Below are positions 31,701 through 46,700 of a DNA stretch of 64,000 nt, piece by piece (position 1 is the first letter of the stretch; every line of letters starts with the position of its first letter). Origin of the DNA: Atriophallophorus winterbourni (taxonomy: Eukaryota; Platyhelminthes; Trematoda; Plagiorchiida; Microphallidae); contig JACCGJ010000590.1 in the NCBI GenBank assembly GCA_013407085.1, forward strand, positions 116,381 through 180,380, written 5' to 3'. The translations under genes and the position numbers were made by a program. The notes beneath the pieces were generated by a model that made no database searches, was not told where the DNA came from, and saw nothing but the letters and a program-made list of their open reading frames with translations.

Positions 31701-34700
31701 TTTGAGCGATTAATCCTTAGGAATGAAATGTTCAGACAGGTGGACGAAATCCATTTATTTTTCGCAAGTTTTACATAATATTTCCGGTGAAAAAATTCTA
31801 AGTTTCAGAAGGCCTGATCTGATAACAACAAATTGGTGGAAGTTGTCGTCACAAGGTTCGTTTTTTAAAATGTACACATGAAATGGATAAACCAGACCTG
31901 GCGAAGTCACCTTTCAAAATCATTGTCGCATTTGAACGAACCACGAAAAAACGCTAAATGAATCAACGTCGTCCGCCTTGTAACTCACCCAAATAAACGC
32001 GTTCCGGTTCAGAAAACGCAGAAACTTTTCCAAGCACCATAAGAAACAAGAGCAACAGCATACCAGACCCCGCGCCACGGGATTGTTAAGGTGGTTCAGT
32101 TTGGATTCCAGATATTCGAACACCACTCGGATCCACTGAACCAGTGCCAGAATCAGAGAACCGAAAGCCAGCGTGCCACCGTGGAACCACATGGCTTGAA
32201 ACAGACTAGGAAGTATCGGACAGCAGGAGAGCAGACTTGGGTCCCGTTGTGAGTAGTAGTAGCGACCGAAGGCACCAGCCAGCGAGGTCTCGGTTACGGC
32301 GCGGATGAAGTTGGTGATCCAGAAGAACATGAACACATTGAACAATTGCAGATAGATTGTGTATCTACACGTTGGAAAGTAGAACTCGATGTTCAACAAG
32401 AGGGTGACAAACGATAGGATTGCTTAGACGATACGCGCGCCATGTGAACTAGTTTCGAATATTAAAATTAGCTTGAGCAAATATAAATAACAAAACGTAC
32501 GTATATATTGGTGAATATAGATCATTTTAAACGGTTCGTGTATACTTGTAGATATTTACACATGTTATAACTTCATTTCGTAATGGGTTTTGCTAGCGTT
32601 GCAAGGTTTTTCTAATCAACATAAGATGTGCGCTTGATTTTTTTTGGCAATCCACAGGACTGACGGAGCTCCATGGTAATCAGAAAGGGGAATGAACGAA
32701 AATCATCATTTGCATGCATTTCCCTCTCACACACACCCCACGACCGGTTTCGTGCTGTTCGTACTCATCATGAGGGAACTGTACGATCAGGATCCACGTG
32801 CGCTTGCATTTAGGTCAGAGTCTAAAAACGAGTAGCATATGACTTCCGGAAAGCCGTACGGAAGCACAAGATCGGCACTTAGCTTAGTCCCCACCACGAA
32901 GCTAAATTTCCAGTTGCAAATGAGTATTTAACCCGGCGTTGCAAAAGAAAAAGGCGGGATTAACTATCGGATTTCGTTTCAGGTTAAAAGTTCACATTAC
33001 AGATCACCTCAAAAACGTGCCACGTTTTGTGATGAGTAAAACACGATGCATTACCCTGAAGATACTTCACGTGTCGAACAGACTTTTATGTGCTAATTCA
33101 TATTCAAACCCAACACAATTTGGTACAAGGTAAGATTTCGATGGATTGGTTGACTGGATTAACGTAGGGTGAAATTTAAGACTGGTTGAATCTACATAAA
33201 GCACAAAGGCAGCAGCGGATTGCAAATACCGAGAGTGTAAATGTCGGTCTGACTGTTCTCGAGAGAAAAATATGAAAGACTATAAGAATTACCAAAAGGT
33301 TCCGCGTACGATTATCGATTCGAACTTGACAACATATTCTAAATAGGTCTCGGCAAACCGAGAGTAAATCACTTACTTTCGATTGCCATAGTACAAGAAA
33401 CGACACGCTTCCCCAGCAGAGGATTCTTCCTGAAACGAAAATAGAGATGGAAAAACTGTACTATATGCTGTTTTGAGGTACACATCTACGCATCCTAAAA
33501 GGGTATTTCAGTCCGTAGCGAAATCGCCGTTCGACAAGGTCGAACACCACTTCAGTGATGTTGCCGATAAGAAACGAGCTCATCAAGAAGTCAGTCGTCA
33601 TTGTAACCCCAAGAGTTTAATTAAGCGCCAATTGAACCGAGTTAAACATTCGCAACAGAAAAAAGTTTGGTGAGCTGCGGTATCTCTACCGCATATCAAA
33701 AGCGCTTCCGAAGAAATAAGTCGAATCTTGAATAACGCAGGTATTACAGTAACATATAAGACGTAGAACGCTCCGCTCCGTATTAACGCATTTTAAAAGA
33801 TGAGACTCCTTTAGGTTGTGCGACCAACTGTATCTACAAAATCAAGTACAAGGGTTGCCCGGGTGTTTTCATTACCCAAACGTCTAGAGAACTTTGCAAT
33901 AGGACAAACGAACATTGGAAATGAATAGGAAAGCAACCCCGAAATCCCAGTAAATATCACTGATTCGGGATTCTGCTCTAGCTGAACACGCGCTAGACAA
34001 GGGTCACGGCGTCGATCTTGATAACATAAGACGGGGTGTGAAATCTGTTAGGGAAAGACTTCACGCTGAGGCAGTTGAAATCACAAAGGCTGGGGCGGAT
34101 ATCTCAACAATCTGGCGTTCAGTTCTACAGCGGATTAGGATTAACGGGCACAACAACTAATGCGCACATGGATTACGTAAACGATGGGTCAGCGGACGCT
34201 GTTCGCACCTGCACACAAAATAAACCATTTGGGAATTAACGTAACAGGTGTGATCAATTGTCTTGATCTCGCCTGTCTATCTCAGATAACTCAGGATTGG
34301 TAAAGAAAAATGCCATTTAAACCTGAACACTGTTCGTACTGACACTCTTGGTCAGACGAAGCGAAACGTTACCAAATATCTGCTCTAACGGTTTCATTGT
34401 AAACTTTCTTTTCACTGTAGTACATAATTAGCACAGGAATGTTTTGATATGGAATGCAGAATACTGTCCGAGACCAAAACAAAACTGAATGGAATCTTAT
34501 CACCGATCGTTCATCGCGATAGTTCATAGCAAATGTTGAGGTTGTGTGGAATTCAGAAAAACGTAGACAGTACAGGTTCAGTGCGGAAAGTCACCAGAAA
34601 ACTGAACGAAAAGATCATCAAAGTGTCGGATTGGAGGCAACAAATTTGTGAGAAGAACCCAATAGTGAAAAATATTTTTAACAAATTGTATTTTCATTGA

Positions 34701-37700
34701 AGATAGGTCTCGATTGCTTTGTTCATTGGGTCTAGCCCGACCGCTTGCAGGTTAGCTTTACAATGTTAAAACCCAAACCATGGATACGGACGCAACAGTT
34801 GGTTCTTTAAACTCGTTGCATAATGTGGCGGATAGTTACACAAAATGGGAATTTGTAAGCGATCGGATATAGCAATTGTATGGTATCGTTTCGCTTCGGA
34901 CGCAAAAGAGAAACATATCGTTTATTGTAAAATTTCATCCAATCTCAATCAGTCATCATGATAAACAGACGATGGGGCAGACAATTGAGAACAGAAGTAA
35001 ATGTTACATTGATTTGTATTCCATGCACATCATGAAAAAACAGTGTTTAAATTTCGAAAATTAAACGACTTGGACCAATCTTGACAAACTGAAAAGTTCC
35101 GGGAGTTATTCACTGAAGTTCCGAGTGCTTTTGGTGGACTAGTAGAGCGATATCAGCACGAACGCTTCCTTGATGCTTCCACTACGATGCAACATACCAA
35201 GGTTTTCTTATAACTCAGCATGACAATTTACACCATCAATGAAACAATACTAGGAGATGCAAGAAGAACGCTACAGAGCACGATTCTTTTGGAGTTTGTA
35301 TCCAATGCATAGCCGAATCGCGCGGGTGTTAACCAGGAATGACTGGTCACCTCAAGTAGATTTGATTGGTTTGTGGTCAAACTCCTTAGCTGTTTGAGCC
35401 GAACCGGAGACTGGTCACACATACTACGAGGCCATTCCGAGTTAGGAATACAATCAAAACCGCTTGACGAAAATCGTGCGTTTCCCATCGCAACACATGA
35501 CCCAATGCTCGACGTCAATGCATCTTAAATTTGTATTCTACATCTACACCACCATCAAAGATTCGATTACCGACAGTCGCGGTACATATCCTATTGTGCC
35601 AGTCAACTCAAGCGATGGTGTGATTATCGAATACCTCGACCGGTTTACTTCATTTTACACAGTCCATGTTTCACATCCATAAACCAAAACCGTATGGATC
35701 GTTGCCCTATCGATTATGCTATTGAGCTTCAGGCACATTCTACGTCATAGATCATCCAATTTACGAAACACTAATCTTGCGTTAGAAATGCGGGTCGAAA
35801 CAGAGCTACTTCAGCACGCACCAATATTGACACAACTAGCGGAGTAGATAAAGCAGTGTAAAGTCGAAGATTTCTCATCGTTGAGTCTTCGTGCATTTTC
35901 TGCTTGTTTTCTATATAGCCTCGCATTGTAAGATGTAAATCGCATTCCAAAAGATGGTACAATACTCGAAATGATGTACGGGCTGCTCAGCACCCGCATA
36001 ACTAATAATTAAACACGTTCGTGTTTGGCGAGATTTATACGAGAAGCTGGATGATAACAACCGTTATGTTTATTCCCATGGGGTTAGGGTGTGAGATTCG
36101 TGCGTCTTTTTTAGAAATATGTAGGATTATGGATCGATGTTATCTTTCATTGATGATGAAAAAGATTAATTAGTGTTCTTAGTAAGATACGAAATCTTTC
36201 AGAAAACCTTAGCGGAAAAATTCTATCAGGACCCGTTGCCTTACATCTTTTCATTGACTCACTCACATTACAAATTGCTTCAAATTGCATATGTCCATGA
36301 AGACTTTGTCCAAAGCAAACTTCCAGCTGTGCATAGAGATTCAGAAAGCGTTCGGCATGGTTAGTACGCTGAGCATCGAGGGTAAACACACCGTAAAGTT
36401 GTACTCCGGAAACACCTAAGCGACCAAGGTGACATGCACGGAGGTACAGTATTTCGGTACTGCGCAGCTAAAGCTGTTGAGTGATGCGACCTCACCCAAG
36501 ACACGTGCGACCTCGGTAATGTCCTTATCTGAACAGTTCGTACACCCCTTTCTGATCTCTATATAAACACTGGCCCTGCCCCGCTCCACGACCTGTGTCC
36601 TGAAACTCAGCTTGGACATTTCATAACCATCCTGTGTTGTTCTATTCTCTGTCTCAGCGGGCTTGGTCTCTCGCAACATCTAGTTGATCATCTGGAACAA
36701 CTGTCTCTCGAATCCAGTACATAGCAACTTGGCGACGGGGTGTCTCCAATCATGTCCTCTGAATCCGAAGTGTCTGTTTTACAAAAGCTGCTCGAACGTC
36801 TACTCCAAATAAAAGAAGCTGGTAATTGTTCTGCGAATGATCCGAAATCTCCACTTATCGAAACTCTCATGTCATCTATCATGGAATTTCACTTCGACCC
36901 GGATAATAATGTGACTTTCGACACGTGGTTCCGGCGTTATGAAGATATATTCGGAATCAACTTCAAGGACTTGGGAGATGACTACAAAGTTCGGCTGCTG
37001 TTGTGTAAATTGGGTGCAGCAGAATAAGACAAATATTGTAATTTAATGCTTCCTCAGAACTCACGTGACCGCAAATTCGAAGAGACAGTCGAAACACTCA
37101 AGCAATGCTTTGGTGATCAATCATCTCTATTCAGTATTCGTTACCGCTGTCTTAATTTGGCCATGAATGAAACAACGGATTTTATAACCCATCTGGGAGA
37201 CGTTAATAGAGTGTGAACGCTTCAAATTGCGCTCACTGACTGACGACCAAATTAAATGTCTCATTTTTATTAGCAGTCTGCGATGCTCGCGATTTACAGA
37301 TATCCAGACTCGCTTACTGAATCGTCTCGAGCAGGATCCAACTATGACGCTCCAAGCCATTGGAGAAGAACACCAACGTCTCATGAACATTCAAAACGAC
37401 TCCGCCCTCGGGCAGTCGAACATTCGTGACAATTTCAAAATCCAGCGGTACATCAACCAAAGCAGAGCAACACTCAACACCCGTCTCCGCATCTAGCACT
37501 ACAACCATATCTGCCAAACACAGCCCCAAAATTCAAGCCACCATATTCATGTAGACATTGTGGATAATGGCACTTTCACCTGGAATGATCCTACAGAACC
37601 AATCGATGGAAGCAATGCAATCAAATAGGACACAAAGATGGGTTCTGTCATGAAACAGCCAACCTGAAGACACCAAACAAACGAAAAAGGTTCTTCTTAC

Positions 37701-40700
37701 GTCATCCCACCCGGACATCAAAACCCTGTCCACGATCACTCAGCCTTTGTGTTAACCAGCAAGAAGATTTTGTAATTGCTAACATAGCCGTGCAATCAAT
37801 CGGTCGCCAATTATCTGATGAGGTCAGAGCACTCCCGTTCACAATGTCGGAAATTAAGAGGGAAACAAGATCAGACCCAATTCTCCGGAAAGCCATCAAA
37901 TACACACAAACGAAATGGCCACAGAAAATTCGGGAGGGTCCATTGTTGGCCCTTTCGAGACGACGTGGGTCATTAATAATTGCCTCATGTACACTGACCG
38001 TGTAATAATCCCCTCTTCTCTCCGTTTTCGAATACTCAGACAACTCCATCGGTGAAATCCCGGAATCGGTCGAATGAAAGCAATCGCAAAATCTCGCGAG
38101 TTCTGACAGGGCATCGAAAAAGATATCGAAAATGTGGTTCATTCTTGCTCGGGGGTGCCAACAAGCTGCGAAACCGGTTTGTGAGCTGCATGCTGAAACA
38201 CGCTGGAGTCTCGCCGCCATTTCTATTCTATTGTCATTCCTCATAGCCTACGTGCAGCACATAACTGTGCGGCACTTTACCTGGATTAGGCCTGTGTTTT
38301 CATACATCACCGCGTGCGTACTAAATGCTTTACTATACGGCATTGAAACCTGGACCACCCACGCAAGACACGAACGGAAGCTGAATGCTTTCCATCTACG
38401 AAGCATCCGTCGTATCTTGAACATATCGTGGATGGACAGAGTGACTAACGCTGAAGTGATTTCAAAAGCTGGTCTACAGAGCATGTTCACTCTATTACGT
38501 CAGCGCCGCCTGCGGTGGCTTGGTCATGTCTATACAATGGAAAATGGTCGTATTCCGAAATATTTACTCTACGGTGAGTTGCAATTAGGAAGTCGACCAT
38601 TGGGCAGACCGCACTTGCGGTACAAAGATGTTTGCAAAAGAGATATGAAAGCTCTTGACATTGACCCGGCGAGCTGGGAAGAACTTGCTTTTGACCGCTC
38701 ACATTGGAGGCATTGTGTAAAGCGTGAAATGCAAGCTGGGGAGGAGCAGATACAGCTCTTGGCCGCTGAACGCAGATCACGCCCCTGGCGTGCAACTGAT
38801 GCAATACAACAGAGTTCTGACTATCGTTGCCATCGCTGTGGGAGAGATTGTTCCTCCCGAATCGGACTGTTTCGTCATTCAAAAAGCTGCATAACATGAA
38901 ATTCATGCGATGTGATGTACATCCATGGTCGACATCGAATGACGGAAGCCAACGACAACATAAAGTGAGCATTCATATCCCCGGTTAGATTTCAATATCT
39001 ACAATCTAGACGCAAGAGAGTACCGAGTTCAATTCACAATAGTTAATCGGGTCACAGATAGCTACTATGAAGTAGCGCTAATTTGGAGTGCGAGAAGTTG
39101 CGTTGACACAGGTCGCTTGTCGGTCAACAGCACTCATCCTGTTAACGAAAGAAACCTGTCGAAAATGTAAGTTTCTACACCAATGCTCAGGAATATATCG
39201 GCATCTGTTTAGCGTACAGGAAGACATCATCACTCCAAGTTTTGCATATGTACGTATCTGGTTGGATTTTCGTTTTCTTCGTAGCGTGATCCCTTATACA
39301 TCTTCAATTGTACATGCCCATCAGTAACATGCGTTGAAAATTCGCAGGAGAACATCGATTTAACTCCAGAGGAATGTCGCTTTTTTTCGATTCCTAAACT
39401 TGCGGAATAAAGGCAAATTCCAAGACTCATATGCGACAGAATAACAACAAAACAAATCGAAACAGCCCGCATGGGCACACAAAATCGATCGTTTTCGGTT
39501 TAATATGATGGTGGTGCAGAGGAAGGACAGTAGCAGAAAACAAATCCCGTGAAATTACTTCCACTCACATTGAGACGTTTCCATGACACGGTAAATTGTA
39601 GTTCAATACTGATCAAAATAGATGTCTGAAAGTATTCTGAGAACCGTTTCGGCTTGGGTGAACAAAGCATCTTTCAAGGTGGATACTAGTTAGAGGGATT
39701 CGTGAAAAAAACGCGGCAAAAATCGAAACGTGGGACGGATGAAAAACGGGATAAACCTCGCACTTACCAAAGGGTCACAGCTGAACGAACGGATAACGCT
39801 TTGCAAATCCTTTGAGGCAATCGTCTGATCTTCAACCTCAGTAGTCAACGTTGTGCCGACAGGGTCCGAAATCGACCGCAAATTCATCGAGACTATCAGG
39901 AGCAGGACGATCAGTGCCAATTCAAAGATGAGCGGTAATATGGGCCAGAACAAAAGCGAAGTCATGTGAATAAGCGCTCTGTGGAAGTAAGAAAAGCAGC
40001 AATCGAATTCAAAGGCTATGCACGCATGGGGCCATATGTACTTGTAATCGTCTCAAAGTCAATTGTTGCGTGGACATTAAATTTTAAAATCGAATAAGTT
40101 TGGCTTCAAGAAGCAGTCCTTTTTCCCGATTGATTGTGCAGCAGATTGATGTGGGATTATGCCAAGTCGGTTTACTGACACTTAATCTCCAAACATTTAA
40201 TGACCAAGTCACTTCATCCCCAATCAACTAATCTTCAGTCACTTAATCCCCAGTTTGATAACTTCTGAAGAATGCCGAATACGTTCAAATGAATTTATTT
40301 AGCAGGAAAGATATGCAATTGATTTTAAAAACGTCAATCTTTCCGTAGTTGAGTATCACTGAACTTCTCGAGATGTCCTGGCGCATATCTCAGCATACCT
40401 CTTCTGTTTGATATGAACCCCAGCACTTGCTTGAAGAACAGAGGCCGTATGCTATCGGCAATCCTTTCGCAAACCGTTAAGAAATATCCACATGGTGGGA
40501 TGTTGGCAAGAAAAGAGTGATTGTAATGCATGATGCCAGCCTTCTACAGCATTATTCGTTCGGGCAACACCAATATTTACGTCTTCATACTTATTCCAGG
40601 TTTCAGGTGCAAATATAGCTGGCGCAAAGTTTTCTCTTCTACCTCTAATTCGTCGACCTCAAACAAAGGTATGCTCAAAATAAGATAACAGTTCATTCAT

Positions 40701-43700
40701 CCTCTCACTTTGAGGCATAGATTCGGCTAAAATCTCACACGTGTCGACTACATCATTCAACGGCACAAAAGCCAACGTTGGTAGGCATCTAATCATGAGG
40801 CGTAAATCATCGTCTGCCTCATAATCGCTCTACACTTGTGCGTGAAACACTTACTACATCTCCAAGTAATATTGCCATTATTTGATTGCTTCTCGAACCA
40901 AAACTTGTTTCCCATGTAAATTAATGCCCTTCGACCTTTGCTACATGTACCATATTCAAGAGTCATTGCACAAGAGGTTTTCGTTATACGCATCCAATGA
41001 TGATGGTGAACGGTAAACTACACCAACGATGCAGCTGTCGCCTGATTCGAGCTTCAAGTTGCACCATAAACTGTCTTCCAGATCGAGTCCAGTATCTGTA
41101 ACTACCGTACAATATAAACGGTCATGGTGGTAAACAGCTACTCCACCACCCGTTCTTAAGCGGTCTCTCCGAAACAGGGTCATGTTTGGAATAGAGAGCT
41201 CGCGATCGCTCACGTGAGGTTGGAACCATGTCTCAGTTATTGCTATGACGTCGAGTGAGTGCTGATTGCAGAGATCCTTCAGTTCAGTTAGTTTGTTTAA
41301 CAGGCATTGTGCGTTTGTATATAGGCAATTGATTGTGGTTTTCGTATAAAGTGATGGGGCTGAAATCTCGTCTATTAGTCCGACCCTTCGAGAGTCGGAC
41401 ATCGGTCGTTTTTTGGGATTGTCACAGTGTCTCTAATCGGAGTCTCGTCTGATTGTGGAAGCCGTGGTTCATTAGAAGGCGTAGAAAGTCTGTGATCACT
41501 CATTCTGACATCCTTCGGGAGATTCCTTTAAATAACTTCTTATATTAAATATCTTCCATGGGGATTAAGTGACTTGGGGATTACAAGTCTGGGGATGAGG
41601 TGTCGGTGATGAAGTCTCTGGTGATTTATGGTATGGCGATGAAGTGACCGGCCACCGCCAGGTCAAGTGAGGATAAGATGCACCACGAGAAACGACCAAA
41701 CCCATTGCCACTGACTTCCAAGTCTCTCCACGGTGTCATAACGACGCACTTGCATGACCATGCCGCCAAAGGATGTACGCATTCGACCGCATGTTTTTGC
41801 GGCATGGATGTGAACATTGATTGCCGCAAAAATAGCAAATAAGCCTTGTTGTTATATTCGACAAAGGCGATGTTTTTAATACCATTAGCGTGACAAAGGT
41901 GGACCGAGCACTTGAGTCGCCAATTTAATCAGCACCGTTCAGCAGACATGAGCAATCAGCGCTCTTCTTGTACATCATTACCACCGAATGCAGAAAAACT
42001 AGAGGGAGAATTTCAATCTTTTCGCGGACAAGCACCCTTTTAGATTGGGGTGTGGTAATCGTGACGAAATTAATCTACTATAACGAGCAAGAGCGTGATT
42101 GGAGGTACTTAGTTCATCTAACAACCATGTCAGGTGTTGACGTGACTGTCAGCAGAGAAAGACCACCAAACATCGTAGATTTGACAGTATCCAATGGTGG
42201 AAACATGAGTGAAAATCGGATTTGCGAGAGCCCGGGCTCCGGTAAATGCTCACGGGTAGGGCCATTACACGATATAAACAACCGATGCAGTTAGTCGCAT
42301 GAAATCATCAACAATAGGGGGGAGAGAGGGACCGAAACTCACTTGCCGGTTATATTGATTAAACCGATAGCGATACGTATTCGACTGTACAAGAAGATGA
42401 TACACAACGTGAATATTACGACCACAATGGCCAATATGATTCCTGAAATCGAAATAAGGATGATATAATACAAACAAAAGGAATCAAAAGTGAAGGTTAA
42501 TTAACACGGTTGCTTTAGAGAAACACAATCAACGTTGCTCGATCGAATAACCGCAAATTCACACTGTGCATGCTGGATGCGGAGTTTGCGTCACGCAAAA
42601 AAACTATACTTCATTCAGAAATAGAATTTGAAATGTTCCACGGCAAGTCTAACATCACAAATCAAACATACATTAGAGTGAAAATGGGTTCACGAGATGA
42701 ATGATTAAAAAACGAACGGAAACTTACCGAAAACTAGCCACAGGGTAGCGAAGCGGAAGTAAAGGCTGACGTCGAACTCTAAATCATCGGGAAATATCTG
42801 TTCCGCATTTTTCAAAGTGTACCATCGATAAAACGAAAAACCACTGGCTGGAAAGCAGCAAGAAAACGCACGACGATGTAATTCCCAATGAGACAAATGT
42901 TGTTAGAAAAGTTGGAGGAATGTGAATTTATGCATTGCTGCGAAAAATGACCTAACCAATCATGCATAGGAATTTGTGTGCAATCGGTTAGAGTAGTTTT
43001 TGGGTAACGTTTCACTTCTGACACAGAAGCTTCGTCAGACCAAGGGTGATAGTCAGGACAGGGAACATGATTAAGTAGCAGTCAACCCACCACCACTTAT
43101 TTGACCTTAATGCTAAACAGCCTATAGTACGACTACAGTGTGTCACGTCTCGTGGGAATGACCAGGATCAGTGGCCGATTTTCCACACAGTGTGTATCCA
43201 CGTCTATCTGATACAAGTGAACACGGTCACTAAGACGTCTGGGAACTAAGCGAGTTTGTGGTAGACATGTTTCATGGTTATGGGTTTAACCCCATTAAAC
43301 ATGTGTTTGGACACATGTGATTGAACAGGTTGGTCGTACCAGCCTTATTCCAACAGTGGCATACAAGCGCTCCATGTTTCTATTCTGTTTTCTCTCTCAT
43401 ATCTGTCTAGGTCTGGGCAACCTGACAATGTAGTTTGTGACTGCACGGCACTTTGCCTGGATCAGACTTGTGCTTTCATTCATTCAGACATGTTTCTCGG
43501 ATTATTGACTTGTTCAAGATTACGACAATCAATGGAAAATACTGTGCTTTTCCAGGCATCTATCGTCGCATGTTTATTGAGTTATGTTTAGTAATCAAAG
43601 TGTCGAGTAAAGGCATATATCTCAAACGAATACTTTGTGTTGTTTCCATAAGACAAGTTGGCCCTACGCAGTTCAATAACCGTATTTCGGCGCAAGTGCA

Positions 43701-46700
43701 TTACGCACAAAGTAACTTGCAGTCAACCCGGTTTCGACGTGGTTTAACATCGCATAGCCATCGAAACAGAAAGCAATACATAGTGGACACAATCTAGAAT
43801 AACATTGCGCAAACAAGTCGATCGAACTTCCCGGCCAAAACATGTGTTTTTGGCGTTGTGTTTGGTCGAATGGCTCAAAAACAAGGTGAACGAGGCAAGT
43901 TTCAACAATCGCATTTCAGCGCAAAGATGGATTACGTGCACATTGGTGGGAATACTTCGGAAAATTGAATGCGACCTGGATAGTCGATGATACACAGGGT
44001 AAGATCAAGCCCGAATCCTAATACATGACCAAGACAGCAAGGCGCGATAACTAATAACCACGTGACAACGAGAACTGATAAGGAAGTCAAGAAGTTACGA
44101 GGTTCATAAAGATTTAGAGAAAGGACCTCAGGCCTAAAATGACCTTGCAGCGTTTGAAATTTGAAGCAAATGATTCCGAGGATGGGTACACACAACCCTA
44201 TTCGGTCATCTGAACACAAAAATCGCTTGTGGATGCGATAAAGCCCAAGGATTTGAACAAAATATCCGTTTTTGAAAACTTTCACTCCACTTGACCACGT
44301 ATGTAGAGAAGCAACACAATCTTTGACCTCGTATAGCATTGGCGAAAAGGCATTCGTTGATCTCGATTTAGCCTGTCTGCCCGAAAGCTCAGTGAATACC
44401 GAAACCTGTAAGCGGCCTAGGCAACGAATCGTAATATCAGCGGGAATTCTGGCGGATGTTCTGTGTTAGAGGGGAGCGTTATCCGAGATTGATATGGCCT
44501 AAGCACCTTCGCTACACGTGCACTACAGTAATATAGAAGGATGACTTGGAACTTGTGAGATAGCGAGCATTCCTAGCACGACTATCACTCACTCTTTTTT
44601 CTTCCTCATATCCGTTTAGGCCTGGGCAACCTGTCAGTATCTTCGCCCACGTGCAGTCTCTGACTGTGCGGCATTGTGCCTGAATAAGGCTTGTGCTCTC
44701 TTACCATACTCTCAATGAGTGCTTCGAGATAATAAACACAGTGGTGGCGGTAACGGAAGCTGATTTTGCGTCAGTGGCGTATATCGATACAACATCCATG
44801 CTCATCGGATTAACAAGTCTGTCCACCAACAGTTCAATCTCGGAACCGAAATAAGCTTTGAATTGTGGCAATGTTAATTGGCCCAAACTTACAAGACGTT
44901 GTACAACGAAATGGATACGAATGGAATAGGAAAACATTAAAAACAGAAGCATACCTGTTGAAAAAAGCAGGAAGAATAGAAATAGACTACACCAGACCAT
45001 CACACCGGCGAAGTAACGCATCACGAGGATCCAAAGCGTTGAAAGAACCACGGCGACTAACAGTCCACTGAAACGAAACAAGGCAAGTGAAGCGTGAAGA
45101 AACAAACAGATTTTTCGTACATTTAGGCGACTGCTTTAACTGTCGAAATTCAATCAATAATATGAAACACATGCGCCATATTTGGTGGGGGGTCAACGAT
45201 CAATGAGCGAACAAAACGATAGCTGCCTACGTTGAGAATTCGACATGGAAGTGAAATTAAAAGAGTTAGTCACTTATCATCATCATCACCGACAAGCGCA
45301 GCTTATATTTATTACGCATGGAAAGGTTCACGAACTGTGCTGGGTCGCTTCCTGTTTACAGATCGTTTGCAAATGTTTCTCTGTACGCACATTGTTACAG
45401 AGAATATTGTCAGACCGTCTGCCACCAGAATAAACCTTCACAGAATGTAAATTGAAAACTACATTGATAACACGTGTGCCCTGAACAAAATAAGCGATCA
45501 AAAGATTAACCCGCCACTGAACATTTGTCTCTGATAGCCACCCTTATAGTGAATGAATATTCTAGCTGATTTTCATCCTCAAAAAGCAACCGAATATGCA
45601 GCATTCAAACAAGCAAATGATCAATCGTCGACCCTTTTTAATACAAGAACAAAACGTTAACATCTGCAAGTTAGTGCGAGTGGTATGTTCGACTCAAACT
45701 TGCAAGTGATAAAGCCGACTGATCGATCGCAAAGGAAGCTTCAAATCTTAATTATAGTTTCAGCGGCTGAGCAAAGCAGAGGCAACAAAGGTATCTGATC
45801 AAGCTTGATATTGTGGAGACGAGAGTGCGAATCAAAAGCTCGTGGATGACGTGCAGAATATCAATCACTGCCACAACGCACGAACAGGAAACGCCTAAAA
45901 GACCGACGACAACAATAGCTAACCCACAGAAACTCGGGTTACGGATGAATTGCATGAACACTGGTAGAGTGACAAGATGCAGATGGAAAACTGCATCAGC
46001 GATTAAACAATCTGCAATTCGTCAAGGGCAGTCAAACAAGCCCAATTTTGTAAGCGTATGGCAATAGACAGCTGGACAGCACACGGTGGGCACATGGTCT
46101 TCGAGGTATGAGTGAATATCGTCAAAAACGTGATTTGACCTTGAGAACGATTGACTCCGTAGTCAGCGTGCTGTATGGTATCGGTATCATGTTAGCCAAT
46201 GTGTAATGGTGCACCATAGTATCTACCACGGTTCCTTGTGGTCATGCAAGATAACCTCGACAGCATCATCCATTATCGATCGATATGCTGCAACTATTGT
46301 TCCGAATTTCAGTAATCAATTAGCTAACAGTGCTATCACGTGATGGCATGACAAGTGTACTTGCCTGTGTGCAACCAGATAGCTCACTGATTGTCCAGAC
46401 CGAATGATTAAAAATGAATACACGCACACGTGCAAAGGGTTGGCCCATATCTTTTGGGGGTGAGTAATGCTCGTTAAAACTAAGTTATCAGAGCTAAGCT
46501 AATATCGACGCTAACGGAGGACTGGATAAGATTGGTCACCGGATGTAGATGGTTGTGAAGCGTAGACGAAGAATACGAATGCAAGATTTATATCGTTTCC
46601 TGACGCGGTTTTGTTTGTCATTCATAACTTAAAATGGCGTCGTTGTAAGGGTAGCTGAAGTCCATGACAGCGAAACTAATCTCAATCGGGGCGCCCAGTG

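Noticed and set aside
37702..38244. 180-codon - strand frame
   Set aside because: Antisense to the gypsy integrase region; composition is a shadow of the + strand coding sequence.
38487..38972. 161-codon - strand frame
   Set aside because: Antisense to the LINE C-terminal ORF.
45752..45961. Hydrophobic - strand frame between SLC44 exons 9 and 10, with a good acceptor-like CTCTACCAG
   Set aside because: Exons 9 and 10 already join in frame with conserved sequence on both sides, and the frame has no usable donor and no CTL similarity.
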